The translations under genes were made by a program, and so were the position numbers. 64,000 nucleotides of DNA from Siderastrea radians (Eukaryota; Cnidaria; Anthozoa; Scleractinia; Rhizangiidae): contig OZ024891.1 of NCBI GenBank assembly GCA_964017195.1, positions 7,093,994 through 7,157,993 on the forward strand, written 5' to 3'. Below, in pieces: positions 24,459-35,500 of this stretch. Below the pieces are notes generated by a model. It did no database searches, had not been told where the DNA came from, and saw only the letters and a program-made list of their open reading frames with translations. The number at the start of each line of letters is the position of its first letter. Position 1 is the first letter of the stretch.

Positions 24459-25014
24459 CCGTATTTTCTCGATTAAACGCCGGGCCTCGAATAAACGCTG
24501 GGTTCAAATAAACGCCGGGTCAACACGGTCAAGTTTAAAATAAACGCCCCCGGCGTTTATTCGAGGCACCGGCGTGTATTTGAGGTCCGGCGTTTATTTG
24601 AAATCGAACCTTTATTTCACTGACTCTCATCGAAAGTTAGTTATAGCAATTTTAAAAGGGTTTAAGAACCACTACAGTACTACAGCTCAATTCATTGCAC
24701 TCATTCCAACTAAGGGAAGTTGACGTAATGTTCTCGCCTTGTTTTGAATTTTCGAATCCCCCGATTCCCCCGCCTTGTTTTGAATTTTATTGACTACAGA
24801 AAAAAAGTCGGTGAGATGTCATTCCCATTTTACTTATGCTGTGCTATATTTCGCTGTAATTTTTGTGAACTTAAAGTATTTAAGACCAGAAATAAAGGCT
24901 ATAACAAATGATGAAAAATACCTCAGTTTAATAAACGCCGGGATCAAATAAACGCCAGGTTTACGAGGTCCAGTTTTAAATAAACACCCCCGTCGTTTAA
25001 TTGAGAAAATACGG
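24459..25014. mobile_element. MITE, TA-flanked, 556 bp
   Basis: Terminal inverted repeats CCGTATTTTCTCgATTAAACG are flanked by TA at 24457-24458 and 25015-25016. Internal AATAAACGCCGGG motifs recur several times in both orientations. No coding capacity. TA duplication suggests Tc1/mariner mobilisation. Confidence 0.78.
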
Positions 25015-25077
25015 TACTGCCATCACGAGACCTTAAAGGCTCGAAATAGGGTACCGAGCTGGCCTCTCTCGACATAA

Positions 25078-25555
25078 TGTACCGGTCAATTGAAGCTTCA
25101 ACATCCCCCCCGGGCATACCCCGGGCATTTGACTGTGCGTTGTGCCCAGGAACGGGGGAATTTGAACGTTGCCTTGAAAGGGTGGGGAATTTGAACCAGA
25201 TTTATCACTTGTTCTGGCATAATACTACCGTGAGTTTTTTCGGTTTTTGCAAGGTTTCACAAACTTAATTACAACACAGAATTTCGCCTTTGTTAGTAAA
25301 TAACTCTTTCAAAAGGGTCTTTAAAAGAAGTTTGAAGGTGTCATCACAGCATATCTCTCTCTGAATAGTGTGCACAGTGTTTGATTGAAGACGAAATTTG
25401 TCTTTGAGGAGAGGTATGTCATTACTAATTGGTGGGCATTTGAACGGCTTTTTTGCCCCAAGGGGAGGAAATTTGAACAAGCCAATCTCCGAAAGTTCAA
25501 ATGCCCGCGAGGTTGCCCCCGGGGGGGATGTTGAAGCTTCAATTTGACTGGTACA
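25078..25555. mobile_element. MITE, TAA-flanked, 478 bp
   Basis: TIRs begin TGTACCgGTCAA and include TTGAAGCTTCAACATCCCCC on both arms. TAA flanks at 25075-25077 and 25556-25558 fit a 3-bp Harbinger-like duplication. Open frames on each strand are mirror translations of the arms, not genes. Confidence 0.75.
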
Positions 25556-25831
25556 TAACTGTCCGGCTTTTCTCGACCAGATCCGACCACTCAACCCCAA
25601 ATCACCTTTCTGGGCACAAACTGTGTTTGTTTTTGCTGCGACGTAAATACTACAAACAAAGGGAAATGTCTGAAAAAATAATAACTAACTTTAAAAAGAT
25701 GATATTCCCCCTTCTCCCTTTCCATGCTGGCTCTCCCTTCTCTCTATTTTTCAAAGTCGTTTCTCCCGTCTCCCTAATTTTTTCAGGCCGTTTCTCCCTC
25801 CTCCCTAAACCGTTCCTCTCCCCTCTATTCA

Positions 25832-26351
25832 GCCTGTAGATTGTATAGGAGTTTGGGAATATAGAGTAAGAAGGGATTGTGGAATCCAGTTTCGATTCAC
25901 AGCCAATCACAATGTCAGGAGAGTGGAAGTCAATGATGCCTTGGAGTTCAGCCTTCTTTGTTTGACTCTTTAGTCCGTTGCAAACGACGTCTTTTAGGTG
26001 TCCTTGGGGTTGGTGGTGTGACTGGGCTCGAAGCTTGGAGTGGCGAGCCAGGATCACTAGCACTTGGAGAGTCCAAGACATGGAATCTGTCTTCGTCGGT
26101 GACATTTAAACTATTATGCAGAAGAAAACTAGTAGAGAAATTGGGGAATAGGCATAGATTTTGTCTCCGTACCGCTCATATGACTGCATTGACATGGCTA
26201 AGCAGTTCAGATGGTACCAGCGTTGACATTCCTCACATTCAATGGCTCTTTGGTTAGACCTAACACCAATATTGCATATGCCACAAGGATATTTCGGAGG
26301 GCCAGGATTTAAACTACTACTATCGCTTGCAATGATAATCAATAACAACAA
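25832..26351 (-). pseudogene. LINE-D N-terminus: PHD finger and endonuclease start
   Basis: The upstream frame (26351-26106) contains a C4HC3 PHD-type finger, CGICNIGVRSNQRAIECEE then CQRWYHLNCL, preceded by SSLNPGPP. The next frame (26105 on) has the EEP start, QTKKAELQGIIDFHSPDIV and GCESKLDSTIPSYSIFPN. PHD plus endonuclease plus RT is a known architecture of CR1/L2-type LINEs in invertebrates and fish. A frame change between the two shows decay. The segment 26352-26623 is the 5' leader with no gene. Confidence 0.8.
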
Positions 26352-26627
26352 AGAGCTTCTTGATGACTTTTCACTTGGAGGTGTTTTGCATTAAGTGTGC
26401 GGTACACTGAAGTTATGTTTTGAAATCCATCAAACTTACAAGCTGAAATTTGGTTCGTATACATCAGGGCATTGGACATGATGAATTTTCCATGAGCAGA
26501 GGTACAGACAGGAGAATAAGGCGGCGCTTGAAAGGCAGTTAAAGTTCATCGCTACCAGTAAACCAAGATGGCGGACACCAAAACGAAGATTTCATCGGGT
26601 AAACCAGCAGAATAATCCAAAGGTTCA

Positions 26628-27180
26628 TCATCAGCAAAGAACGTAAACGCTATGAAATTGTCAACAACAGTAAATGCGTGGAGTGTAACGAACCAGATTC
26701 CGTTGAACACACCTTCATGGAATGCACATCCTCTTTTAAACTATATAAAGACATTTTACATAAATTGGTTTAATGCACATACACCACACGAACACCAACC
26801 CCACTGTCGCTCAGATATTATTGAACTTCTGCCAATTATCACCTGTATCAAATTCACTTCTGTACAGAAAAATCTCTTTGCTCCTGCAGCATGTGAAGCA
26901 ATATACTCAGTTATGCAAACAAATCATTGAAGAAGAATTTAGAGCAGGATACACCTAAAAACTTGAAAGAACATGGAAAATCAACAATATAATCTCAACG
27001 ATTTGATTGTCTTCCCCAGCCTTTGCTCCAATATTATTTACTTAATTACTTTTTCACGTATCCTTATTGCTTTATCCTAATTAGTTATGGCAGTTTGTAA
27101 GAATACTACTAATACTTATACTCCATTGTATTGTATTATGTATATTTTGTGTGCAATAAAGTCTATTATTAAAAAAATAA
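26628..27180 (+). pseudogene. LINE-C ORF2 fragment 3 and 3' UTR
   Basis: This is the last part of LINE-C. Read across frame changes it gives ISKERKRYEIVNNSKC, then a Cys-His knuckle equivalent to LINE-B CTYCSEPDSIDHTF at 7110. The 3' UTR ends with an AATAAA-type signal in GTGCAATAAAGTC and an A-rich tail near 27165-27190. Its junction with LINE-D is the TTCA duplication at 26624-26627. Confidence 0.8.
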
Positions 27181-27190
27181 TAATAAAATA

Positions 27191-27566
27191 AGCAGGTTGA
27201 AATTTGACACGAGCCGCTCTCGTCAACGTGCGGAAAATTTAAACAATTTTCGTTTGCAAGGTTATTTTCTGCCTAATACTTGATACGTAACCATAGTTTT
27301 TTAATCAGAATATATTAATTTAACTATTCTAGTTTTTTGTGCAAAAACACGCAAAACGGACGGCACACATGGCACACACGCAAGCTTTTTGCTACAAATC
27401 TGTTTCATGAGAGTGTAGAGTCGTTTGTTTTTTACAATAACAAAGAAAATTGCAAGGAAACAAGGTTTTTTAACTTGAGGGTTTTTAGCGTTGAACGAAA
27501 TAATGAGGATATCTTGCAGGACATTTTTACCATAATTGACGATTTTGTGCATTTGTTATTGACATC
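27191..27566. other. Intergenic, no gene seen
   Basis: AT-rich sequence between the LINE-C tail and the Mutator-type MITE. Short frames only; nothing recognised. Confidence 0.5.
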
Positions 27567-27575
27567 AAAATCTAC

Positions 27576-27855
27576 TAGCCTGAGAAAAGAGCCGACGTTT
27601 CGCGAGGCCCTGGAAAAACGACGTCTGAGTAACGAGCACAGAAATTCCGTACTGATGACGCGTCACTACCCAGATCTAGGTAGTTCTTCTGATTGGTTGA
27701 AACGCGAGGGAATTTCGTTTCAGCCAGTCAGAAGCGCTACCTAGATCTGGGTAGTGGCACGTCATCAGTATGGAATTTCTGCGCTCGTTACTCAGACGTC
27801 GTTTTGTGGGGCTCAGATGGCGACCTCGCGAGACGTCGGCTGTTTTCGCAGGCTA
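27576..27855. mobile_element. Mutator-type MITE, 280 bp, nearly perfect palindrome
   Basis: TIRs start TAGCCTGaGAAAA and continue as GCCGACGTcTCGCGAGG. The arms pair almost to the centre, including CTACCCAGATCTAGGTAG. Flanks AAAATCTAC (27567-27575) and AAAATATAC (27856-27864) are a 9-bp TSD with one mismatch. The TAGCCTG terminus and TSD length match the 931-bp element at 9552. Confidence 0.82.
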
Positions 27856-28144
27856 AAAATATACCAGACTTGAAACAGAACCAAACAAATTAGTCCGCAA
27901 AGATTTCATTCTGCAAATTAACTGAATCGAGCATGGCTTCAGAAATGCATTCAAAATACACACAGCAAACTCAGTTTCTGTGTCTCAACGAAAATAAACT
28001 TCGGAATCAAATTTGCATAAACTGACCATTCCATTCTATTCCAAGAACTGCAGAAAGTGCTTAAATCCACTGAATTACTTCTGTAAGTTTCGTAGAAATT
28101 CATTTTCGTTCCTTTAGAGAGAAGGTCGATAGCAAGTTTACCCC

Positions 28145-31095
28145 TAGCCTGCATTTTAGGGGCGCACGTGCGGTAATGCACGTCACGCCGTCTCGTAAAA
28201 TGCGCTTTTTTTCGTTTTTGTCGTCGTGTCCGTCAGTTACTTAGTCTTCTTGAGTTCGCGCGGCCTTTTGAACAATGGGTTTGATGTTATAATGACGTAA
28301 ACACATAGATTTTATCCGGTTGGAAATCCAACCTAACAAATACCGAACATACTAGCACTTGAATAAACAATCATGATCTTTACTGAGGATGTTTTCAGTT
28401 GAATTTAATTTTCCATCTAAGATCGCAGAAAACGTCAGGGTAGTATTGACAAAATACATTAGAATCGCTGCAGACGTGTTTATAAAACGTGTTTTTAAAG
28501 GGAATACGGTGACAGATCGTGACAGTGCGCCATATCGGACGTCCCGTAATATAATATGTTTACATACATTTAATTCCTTTTAAATTGTCCATAACAGGTC
28601 ACCGGAAACCTCGAACTACATAACATGACCTTTACTGAAGATCTTTTGAGTCGAATTTGATTTCCATCTTTGATTGCAAAAAAATTCAGGGTAGTATTGA
28701 CAAAATACATTAGAATCGCTGCAGACATGTTTATAAAACGACTGTTTTCAAAGGGAATACGGTGACAGATGGTGACAGTGCCCCATATCGGACGTTTAGC
28801 GCGCAGATTGTAGGAGAATACAAATACAAGAAATTCCAGGAAATTTTCAGGCGGCGCAGAGTCTGTCAACTTCCTTTCCATGGGCTGTTATGTATAAATA
28901 GCTCTCTACCTTGAATCGAACTTGATTCGGGCTCGAATGTGACTCGTGCTATGGCGCTCAAAACATCAACAGTCTAATATACGTAGAGACTTTTATAAGA
29001 TGTGACGACAATCAGAATCCTGCTGTTTGAAAAGTTACAAAAATAACTATAATGAAAAAACAGCAAAGAAAAAACGACGAGCGAGTTGGTTTTCCTAATA
29101 TACGTAACTTAACTAGAATGGAAAGTAAACTTTTTATCGTCAAAGCTTCCGAAGAGTCTCTTTCGCTAGCGTCTCCAATAGATAACTAAATCTATCTGCT
29201 TACGTCATAGCTACAAATGAAAAATTCACCTTCAAACTCTTCAACAAAGCTAACCTGACGAAAGAAATGTCGCGTATATGACAGATTTGCTTTGAGAACT
29301 TTCTCGCTTAATGACCTCTCAATGAACTCTATCGACACAGTGAAATTAAATATTACCCAAGAATGTCAAATATTTCAGAAATTGATTAACTGATGAAATC
29401 AGTGACTTTACCTCAAGAAATAAATAGAGGGTACTTGCAATCTAAAAACTCTAAACCTGTGTTTATAAAGATCGGTATTTACTGTTCACAGCTATTTAAC
29501 CAGTAGACTCAACAATATCTTCCTTCCTATGTTTTACATCATCACAAAACTCAAGAATGGAGTTTGTCATCGCCTTCGCAACCGGTTGAGTTCGAAGCAT
29601 TATGTAACCACAACTAACAATACTCTCCATGACTCATAGACGATCTCGCACGCTAAACAAAATGGCATTTCAATCTCCCTTTCTATGTCATTTATAATGG
29701 GAGTAAAAGACAATTAACTTGTGGATACTATAATTGTTTTGCTTCCGTTAAAAAAACGCATCAACTACATAAATACATTTTTGCGATATGTTACTTGTCT
29801 TGCTTTTTTTAAAAACAGTACCCATACTTCACACACAAGGTTTTTCTTTTACACTCTCCAATCTGCCAGCTTCCACTACATTCTCAGAAATACGCCAGAA
29901 ACTTGTTATCGAGCACTCAAAACAACACCAAAAACACACCTATTTCTATCCGAAAACACTAACAACTGCTAACGACTCGACAGTAAACACTACCCTTAAT
30001 AAACACCGCCCTTCTCAACCAAATGTCCTTAAAAACAGCGAATAAACATTACAACACCTACCTTTAATTATCCTCGATAATCCGCAAAACTCAAAACAAC
30101 AACATTACGCTCCTTTGTACGATTACTTTTTTCGTAACGAGAACTACTTCAAAGAACTAAAAGCGAGACTTACAGGCCTTCGCTAACCTCCTTTACACAA
30201 TCACCCGCGCACATCCTCTATCTATTCAATGTCATTATCTTACAAAACAAATCAATCATCTTTACCTCCACAACACCTCTTACAAATGACAGTCAGTTCT
30301 CCCATGAATCACTAAATCTATCCGCTTCATCATAGCTATAAATGAAAAATTCACCTTAAAACTCTTCAACAGAACTACTGTGACCAAAGAAATGTCGCGT
30401 ATATGACACATTTCCTTTGAGAACTTTCTCACTTAATGACCTCTGAACGAATTCTACCCACACATTTCAATTAAATGAATGTAAACATATTACCCAAGAA
30501 TGTCCAGAATTTAAGGCATTGAGTAACTGTTGAAATGGGAAACCTTAAAGGATTTTCAAACTGACATTCCACTCAATCATTAATTTTTGGATATGACCCC
30601 AACCTGTCAAGTTGAAAGCACTGTCGAACCACTGTTAACAATAGTCTCTATAAGTCATCGACAATCTCCCAGGCTAAGAACTCAGTAAAGCAACACCACA
30701 TACAAAACTATTTCTATGCCCACACACTGGCAACGTACACAAAGCAACACAACATACAAAACTATTTTTATGCCGACATACTGACAACCTGCACAACTCC
30801 AAAGTTCTCACTAGCCTTTGTAAACACTGCCCCTTAGAAAAGAAATCTCCTAAAAAAAAGCGAAATGTACAATTCAACAATTACCTTTACTCAATTTCAA
30901 TACACCGCGAAACTCAAAACAACAAAATTACACTTCACACTTTCAATCTCGTAAAATACACGTCATTATAACGAGCCTGATTATTTAGAGCCCGCGCGGA
31001 GACTAAGTCTACTGACAAACGCCATTTCAGGAATGTGCTACCCATTTTTTGAGACGGCAGCGACGTTTGAGACGTCGCGCCGCCTAATAAACAAT
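28145..31095. mobile_element. Noncoding element with degenerate TIRs and internal direct repeats
   Basis: The left end (TAGCCTGCATTTTAGGGGCGCAC...CCGTCTCGTAAAATG) resembles the complement of the right end (CATTTTTTGAGACGGCAG...GCGCCGCCTAA). Inside, about 160 bp at 28389-28555 recurs at 28620-28795, about 500 bp at 29160-29680 recurs at 30270-30680, and a 50-bp unit with ACATACAAAACTATTT is tandem at 30690-30790. No coding frame is convincing. It could be a non-autonomous DNA element or satellite-like block. Confidence 0.5.
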
Positions 31096-31096
31096 T

Positions 31097-31102
31097 GTTA
31101 TC
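31097..31102. repeat. Left 6-bp TSD of Polinton-1
   Basis: GTTATC here and at 53529-53534 flanks the AGTAGTAATG...CATTACTACT termini. Polintons make 6-bp duplications and end AG...CT. Confidence 0.92.
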
Positions 31103-31420
31103 AGTAGTAATGTGGGCCCAGATAGCAAGATAGGCCTCGTTTTGATGCGAGGCTTCTGATTGGTCGAGGCTTTAGGCTTCTGATTGGTTGTTGGGTTACC
31201 CCTAGCAACCAAAATTACTGACCGGTAGGGATCGTGGGCTCAACCGGAAGTCTTGAAAATGGAAGTGACGTCACCGGAACCGGAAGTGACGTGGAGGTCA
31301 CGTGATTTGGGGTGGAAAACCGCTGACCAGTTGGGAAAAAAGGATCGCGGGCTCAGGGGTGGGGAAAACCGCTGACTAGCACGGGCTCAGAGTCCAAAGT
31401 CCAATTCAGGCACCGGGGGA
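31103..31420. repeat. Polinton-1 left terminal inverted repeat
   Basis: About 315 bp is inverted at 53147-53528 with indels. It contains CCGGAAGTGACGT(CA)C units near 31256-31290, CRE-like TGACGTCA at 31265-31272, and the motif ACCGCTGACCAG...GGATCGCGGGCTCA. The last is also amplified at the Polinton-2 terminus. Confidence 0.85.
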
Positions 31421-32570
31421 AGGTCTTTTACTGAAAAAAAAAGAAGACGCCATATTGAAAACAAAAAGGATGTTTTTATTCCTTGGTGACAAAGAATGGA
31501 AAGAGGCCACCGCTCTGTCGCGATCTTCTGAGAGGCATACCCATGACAACATAAGCAAATTCCATGTATGAGTGATCCGACGATGAAGAGGAGGATGAAA
31601 TCTCACGGTGTGAAGACAAGAAGAATGAGTTCCAATTCCAAGAGGAAGCGAGGCAACTTTATTGACAATCAAACATCACTGAAGTGCATCCACTTACTAC
31701 ACAATAATTTCCAGGGATGGGGCTTACGAGCCGGTGAATGGCAAAAAGGAACCGCGTGGGGCATGGATCCAAGGTGAATGCCTTTGAGGCCCTCGTGCCA
31801 AACGAGGGGTGGCAGACCTTTTGATGAGTGTTCCTTTTTGTATGAGAGTTCCATTTTTCTTTTTTAATATGAGCGTTCCTTTTCATGAGTGTTCCTTTTG
31901 ATGAGTTCCTTTTGATGAGTGTTCCTATTAATGAGTGTTCCTTTTTGATGAGTTGCATTTCATTTGTTTATGAGTGTTCCTTTTTGATGAGTTGCATTTC
32001 ATTTGTTTATGAGTGTTCCTTTTGATGAATTGCATTTGTGATGAGGCCACGCAACAAAACTCAATGCCCTTAAAACCCAAGGGTACCAGGTGATGGAAGA
32101 AGTGGAAGAAGGCGAGGAACCCGTGATCTTTAAGAGCTACCCAGTGGTCTTGGCAAGACGAGGCAAGCAACGAAGCAACCAAGCAAGCAACACCTAGCAG
32201 TTAGCCTTTTTAATGGAGGAGAAGCTCTGACGCGATTTTCTGAGAGCCGTACCCATGACAACATCAGCAACAGCATGTGGTCCTATTTCCTGATCCAACG
32301 AAGAAATGACCAAAAGCGGAGGATGAGATCTCACCGTGTAAAGACAAGAAGAAGAAGAAGAAGCTAGTGTTCCTTTTAATGAGTGTTCCTTTTGATGAGT
32401 GTTCCTATTAATGAGTGTTCCTTCTGCTATGACACCGATTGATTGGAGGAGGTTGACGTCTGCCAAGATACCTTGGATCGATTGGAACGCCAACGTGACG
32501 TTTTTCCAACGACGAGAGCTGTCATAACTCAGAAGACAAGATCAGCATGACATGGTGCACTCTTAGGGAA
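31421..32570. other. Polinton-1 left subterminal noncoding region
   Basis: No intact gene. It holds a duplicated block (31480-31640 and about 32210-32360, both with CATACCCATGACAACAT-like cores), and imperfect copies of GATGAGTGTTCCTTTT between 31820 and 32420. A 70-bp plus-strand fragment at about 31685-31755 matches the polymerase N-terminal coding sequence near 36250-36310 on the other strand. Confidence 0.6.
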
Positions 32571-32575
32571 GTATG

Positions 32576-35500
32576 TCATTGGTATCCGTACGGATAAGTT
32601 TGGAAGCTGATCGGATCCACGACTCTCTTGTCGTACACCAGTTGGTAACGTTTGTAATCGGGGAACGTGAAGAGTTGGTAGTGCTTGGGGTCTCGAACGA
32701 TCTGATGCGTTTTGGTCACGAGGGTTTGACGCGGTTTCTTTTGAGGCTGTTGGAGTTCGTCCAGGACGTTCTGACGCATGACGTCATAATTGAGTTGGGT
32801 TTTGCCCTCAGTGTTCAGACGGAATCCTCTGACTTTGCATTCCACGTGACCATTCTTTGTGGTGTATCCATAATTCTTGGGACCGCCCGACACAAATTCC
32901 ACGATGAAATCGTCGGGATCCAATTCGCTCGTAAACTCGCCGAGGTAATCGCCCAAGACTGGATTGGTTTGACCCTCTTCCTCCAGGAAAATAACGGAGT
33001 CCGTGTCGTAGTAGAGGACGCGTTGTCCCAATTGCTCTAACGCCGCGTAGAGACGGAGCCGGGCCCAACAGGTGGTGAAACAGGCCACAAAGATGTTGAG
33101 GTTGGGTGAGACGGGGATGTCTTCGTCTTGATGTTGATAATGCACTTCGACCATTGCGTCATTGATCACGGACACGTGACGTACGTCCAAGGTGTTGGTG
33201 TCCAGTAAACGATGAAAGGCTTGGGGATCATCAAATTCTTGGACTTGGGTCTTATTGAGTCGTTGCCCAAACTTGCCCCACATGGAGTTGAGCATCATTT
33301 TGGCCAGGGTGCGCAACCCTGGATTCTTCTGGATCTTGTTGTACTCCAATTGGATGCCCTCGTGCTCGTAGTACTCTTGAATGTACTGCTGGCGTTTGGT
33401 TTCGTCGTCCCCGACCCAGGATGGCCACCCACTGGCTTCTTGCTTGATTTTCAACCAGGTGTTGACGTAGTCTGCGAAGAGTCCTTCACAGGTCTCGTCA
33501 AAATGCCACACTTCGTAAATGTACTGGATCTCGTACCCCAACTCGACAGCTTTCTGCAATTCCGGGCTGCACCACGTGCCGGTCAGGGCACGTTGCTCGT
33601 CGGTGTGGATGCATTCAGCTGTTCTTTCCCAAGGGCGTTTGGGCATTTCGTGTTTTACACAAGTGGCACAGAGGGGAAAGGTGAGTTTCCCCCATGGCGG
33701 TAAGGCAGTACGGGATGGTAGAGGTGACGTGGAGGCAGGACGTTGCATTGGATGAGACCAAAGTAGGGGCTGATGTCCGTGTGACCTGGATGTGAGGAGA
33801 AACGAGGATGGCCTTTGGGGTACACACAGGTTTTGTTCACCCAAGGGTACAAGGAGGTGACATCGATGTAGTGGATCTTTTGACTGGGGGTGACATGATG
33901 GTACAGTGTGACGGCATTGGTACGACCTCCACAGAAGGCGTCGCGGGGATTGAGCGGGTCGATGAATTGAAGGTTAGCCACGAAGGTTCGGATGTCAGGC
34001 GAGGTGTCTTTGAGGCGGGTCCATTCGCATTCCCACATTTCCACTACAGTGTACCCGAGGGCTTGAAGCTTGTGGAGTTTTTGTTGCGTGGTCTCGTATA
34101 CGTCTTGCATGGTCCGATCATAGTGGCGCAGACGTTTTTCGTGACGGTTGGGATAACAGCTGGGACATCCATGGGTGAAACAACCCTGAAATTCGTACAC
34201 GGTGTTTGTAGTGACATCGAAACCGTCCACATGGAAGTTAGTGCTGGGGATGCGATACTCGCCGGAATTGCCCACATGTTGAACGAAATAACACTGATTG
34301 GGATGCGGTCGGTTGAACAACTGTTGCTCCAGGACTTGCTGACGCCGTTGTTGATCGCACCAGGTTAACCATTCGCGACCCACCCTGGATTGGTTCATGC
34401 GATTCCGCCATCCTCGGACGGGTTCACTGGCAATACTGTTTGGGATCATCCGGTTCATGCGTAGATCCCGGTTACAAGCGGAAGCAATGGTGATATGTTC
34501 AAACGGGTTGAACCCTGCTTGAGCTTCAAACAAACGTTTGAAGGTCAGACATCCTTGTTTCAAGAGACGCACATCTGATTCACAGTAGTCCACTAATTCT
34601 TTTTGGAAGTCAAACAGGACGTTTTGGGCACGTTGCTCTTGATGCCACTTTTCCAAGGCTTGCTTGCCTTCGGGAGACATGGTTTCAGGCATGTAGTAAT
34701 CGAGGGCCGGGATGATGTCCACGTACGTTTGATGTTCTGGAAGGTTGAACTTGTGTGGGAAGTAACCTTTTTTCAATTCTGTCAATCCAAAGGTTTGGGA
34801 AAGGCGGACACAGGCATCTGGAAGAAACTGAGAGAATCGATGAAACGGATGCGATCGTGTTGGACTTCCAAGAGTTTGCACCCGTTCCGGAGTTGTTCGA
34901 CGATACGATTGTCACTATGGTATTGATGAACCACAAAGTACCCATCGTACCCTTGGAAATTATGGGCCAACACATTGACTTGTCGTGTGTCGTTCAACAT
35001 GAGCGTATCCAACCATTCCAGGAAATCACGGAGACAATGCTCGCCTACGAACCGAACGGGACGATTGTCGTCTTCGGTTTCGGCCACGACGAGATTGGCA
35101 ATGTGCTGTTGGTGGGGTTGCATGGCTTCAATGTCAAAAAACACGTGCAAGGGTGGCATGTCGTCGTCCACGTCTTCTTGCTCCTCCTCCGGCTCCACTT
35201 CATTGGTGGTGTGAAGCCCCGCGGTCGCCCCTCGTTTGACACGAGGACCTCCTTGACGTTTCCTCTTCCTCTTCTTTTTCTGCTCTCGGAGTTCTTGAGG
35301 CGTAGGGGCTCTTTGAACAAAACAAAGATGGGTTTCGCCGTGCACGTACTCGTGGCAAGAAGGACAATCCACGTACCCGCATTGATGCCGTTCAAGGGCT
35401 TGGGGTCCCACTTCTTGCTTGAAACAATCAGGACAGCGACGTCGACGAAAGCACACGGCGGACTGAGGGCTGGTCGCCGGTTTACCGGTGTGGTCTTTGG

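Larger units (their letters stand above)
23061..25825. mobile_element. 2.8-kb DNA element inserted in the LINE-D endonuclease
   Basis: It interrupts LINE-D between TIYRL and DRSQHDGG. The ends are a perfect 14-bp inverted repeat, GAGGGGAGAGGAAC and GTTCCTCTCCCCTC. Flanks TATCCA (23055-23060) and TATTCA (25826-25831) look like a decayed 6-8-bp TSD. Both ends also hold CTCCCTAATTTTT-type tracts in the same orientation. Inside are two MITEs and short frames without recognised domains (for example 23757-24083). hAT-like is possible from an 8-bp TSD reading but not established. Confidence 0.6.
13192..26623 (-). mobile_element. LINE-D, CR1/L2-like retrotransposon, nested insertions included
   Basis: This minus-strand LINE has a PHD finger and endonuclease at its 5' side (26351-25832), more endonuclease and RT at 23052-21659, and RT to the end at 14614-13379. 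Its 3' end is short tandem ACTGAA units (13192-13215, complement) rather than poly-A, as in CR1/L2 elements. TTCA flanks it at 13188-13191 and 26624-26627, and LINE-C resumes immediately beyond. Two large insertions, 14618-21655 and 23061-25825, split it. Confidence 0.82.

Noticed and set aside
25077..25600. Two frames sharing SIEASTSPPG on opposite strands
   Set aside because: They are mirror translations of the arms of one MITE.
29721..30045. Two overlapping plus-strand frames of about 85 codons
   Set aside because: Low-complexity, no domain, within a noncoding repeat element.
33212..33703. Plus-strand frames of 100-280 codons across the polymerase region
   Set aside because: Shadows of the polymerase on the opposite strand, with no domain and no promoter context.
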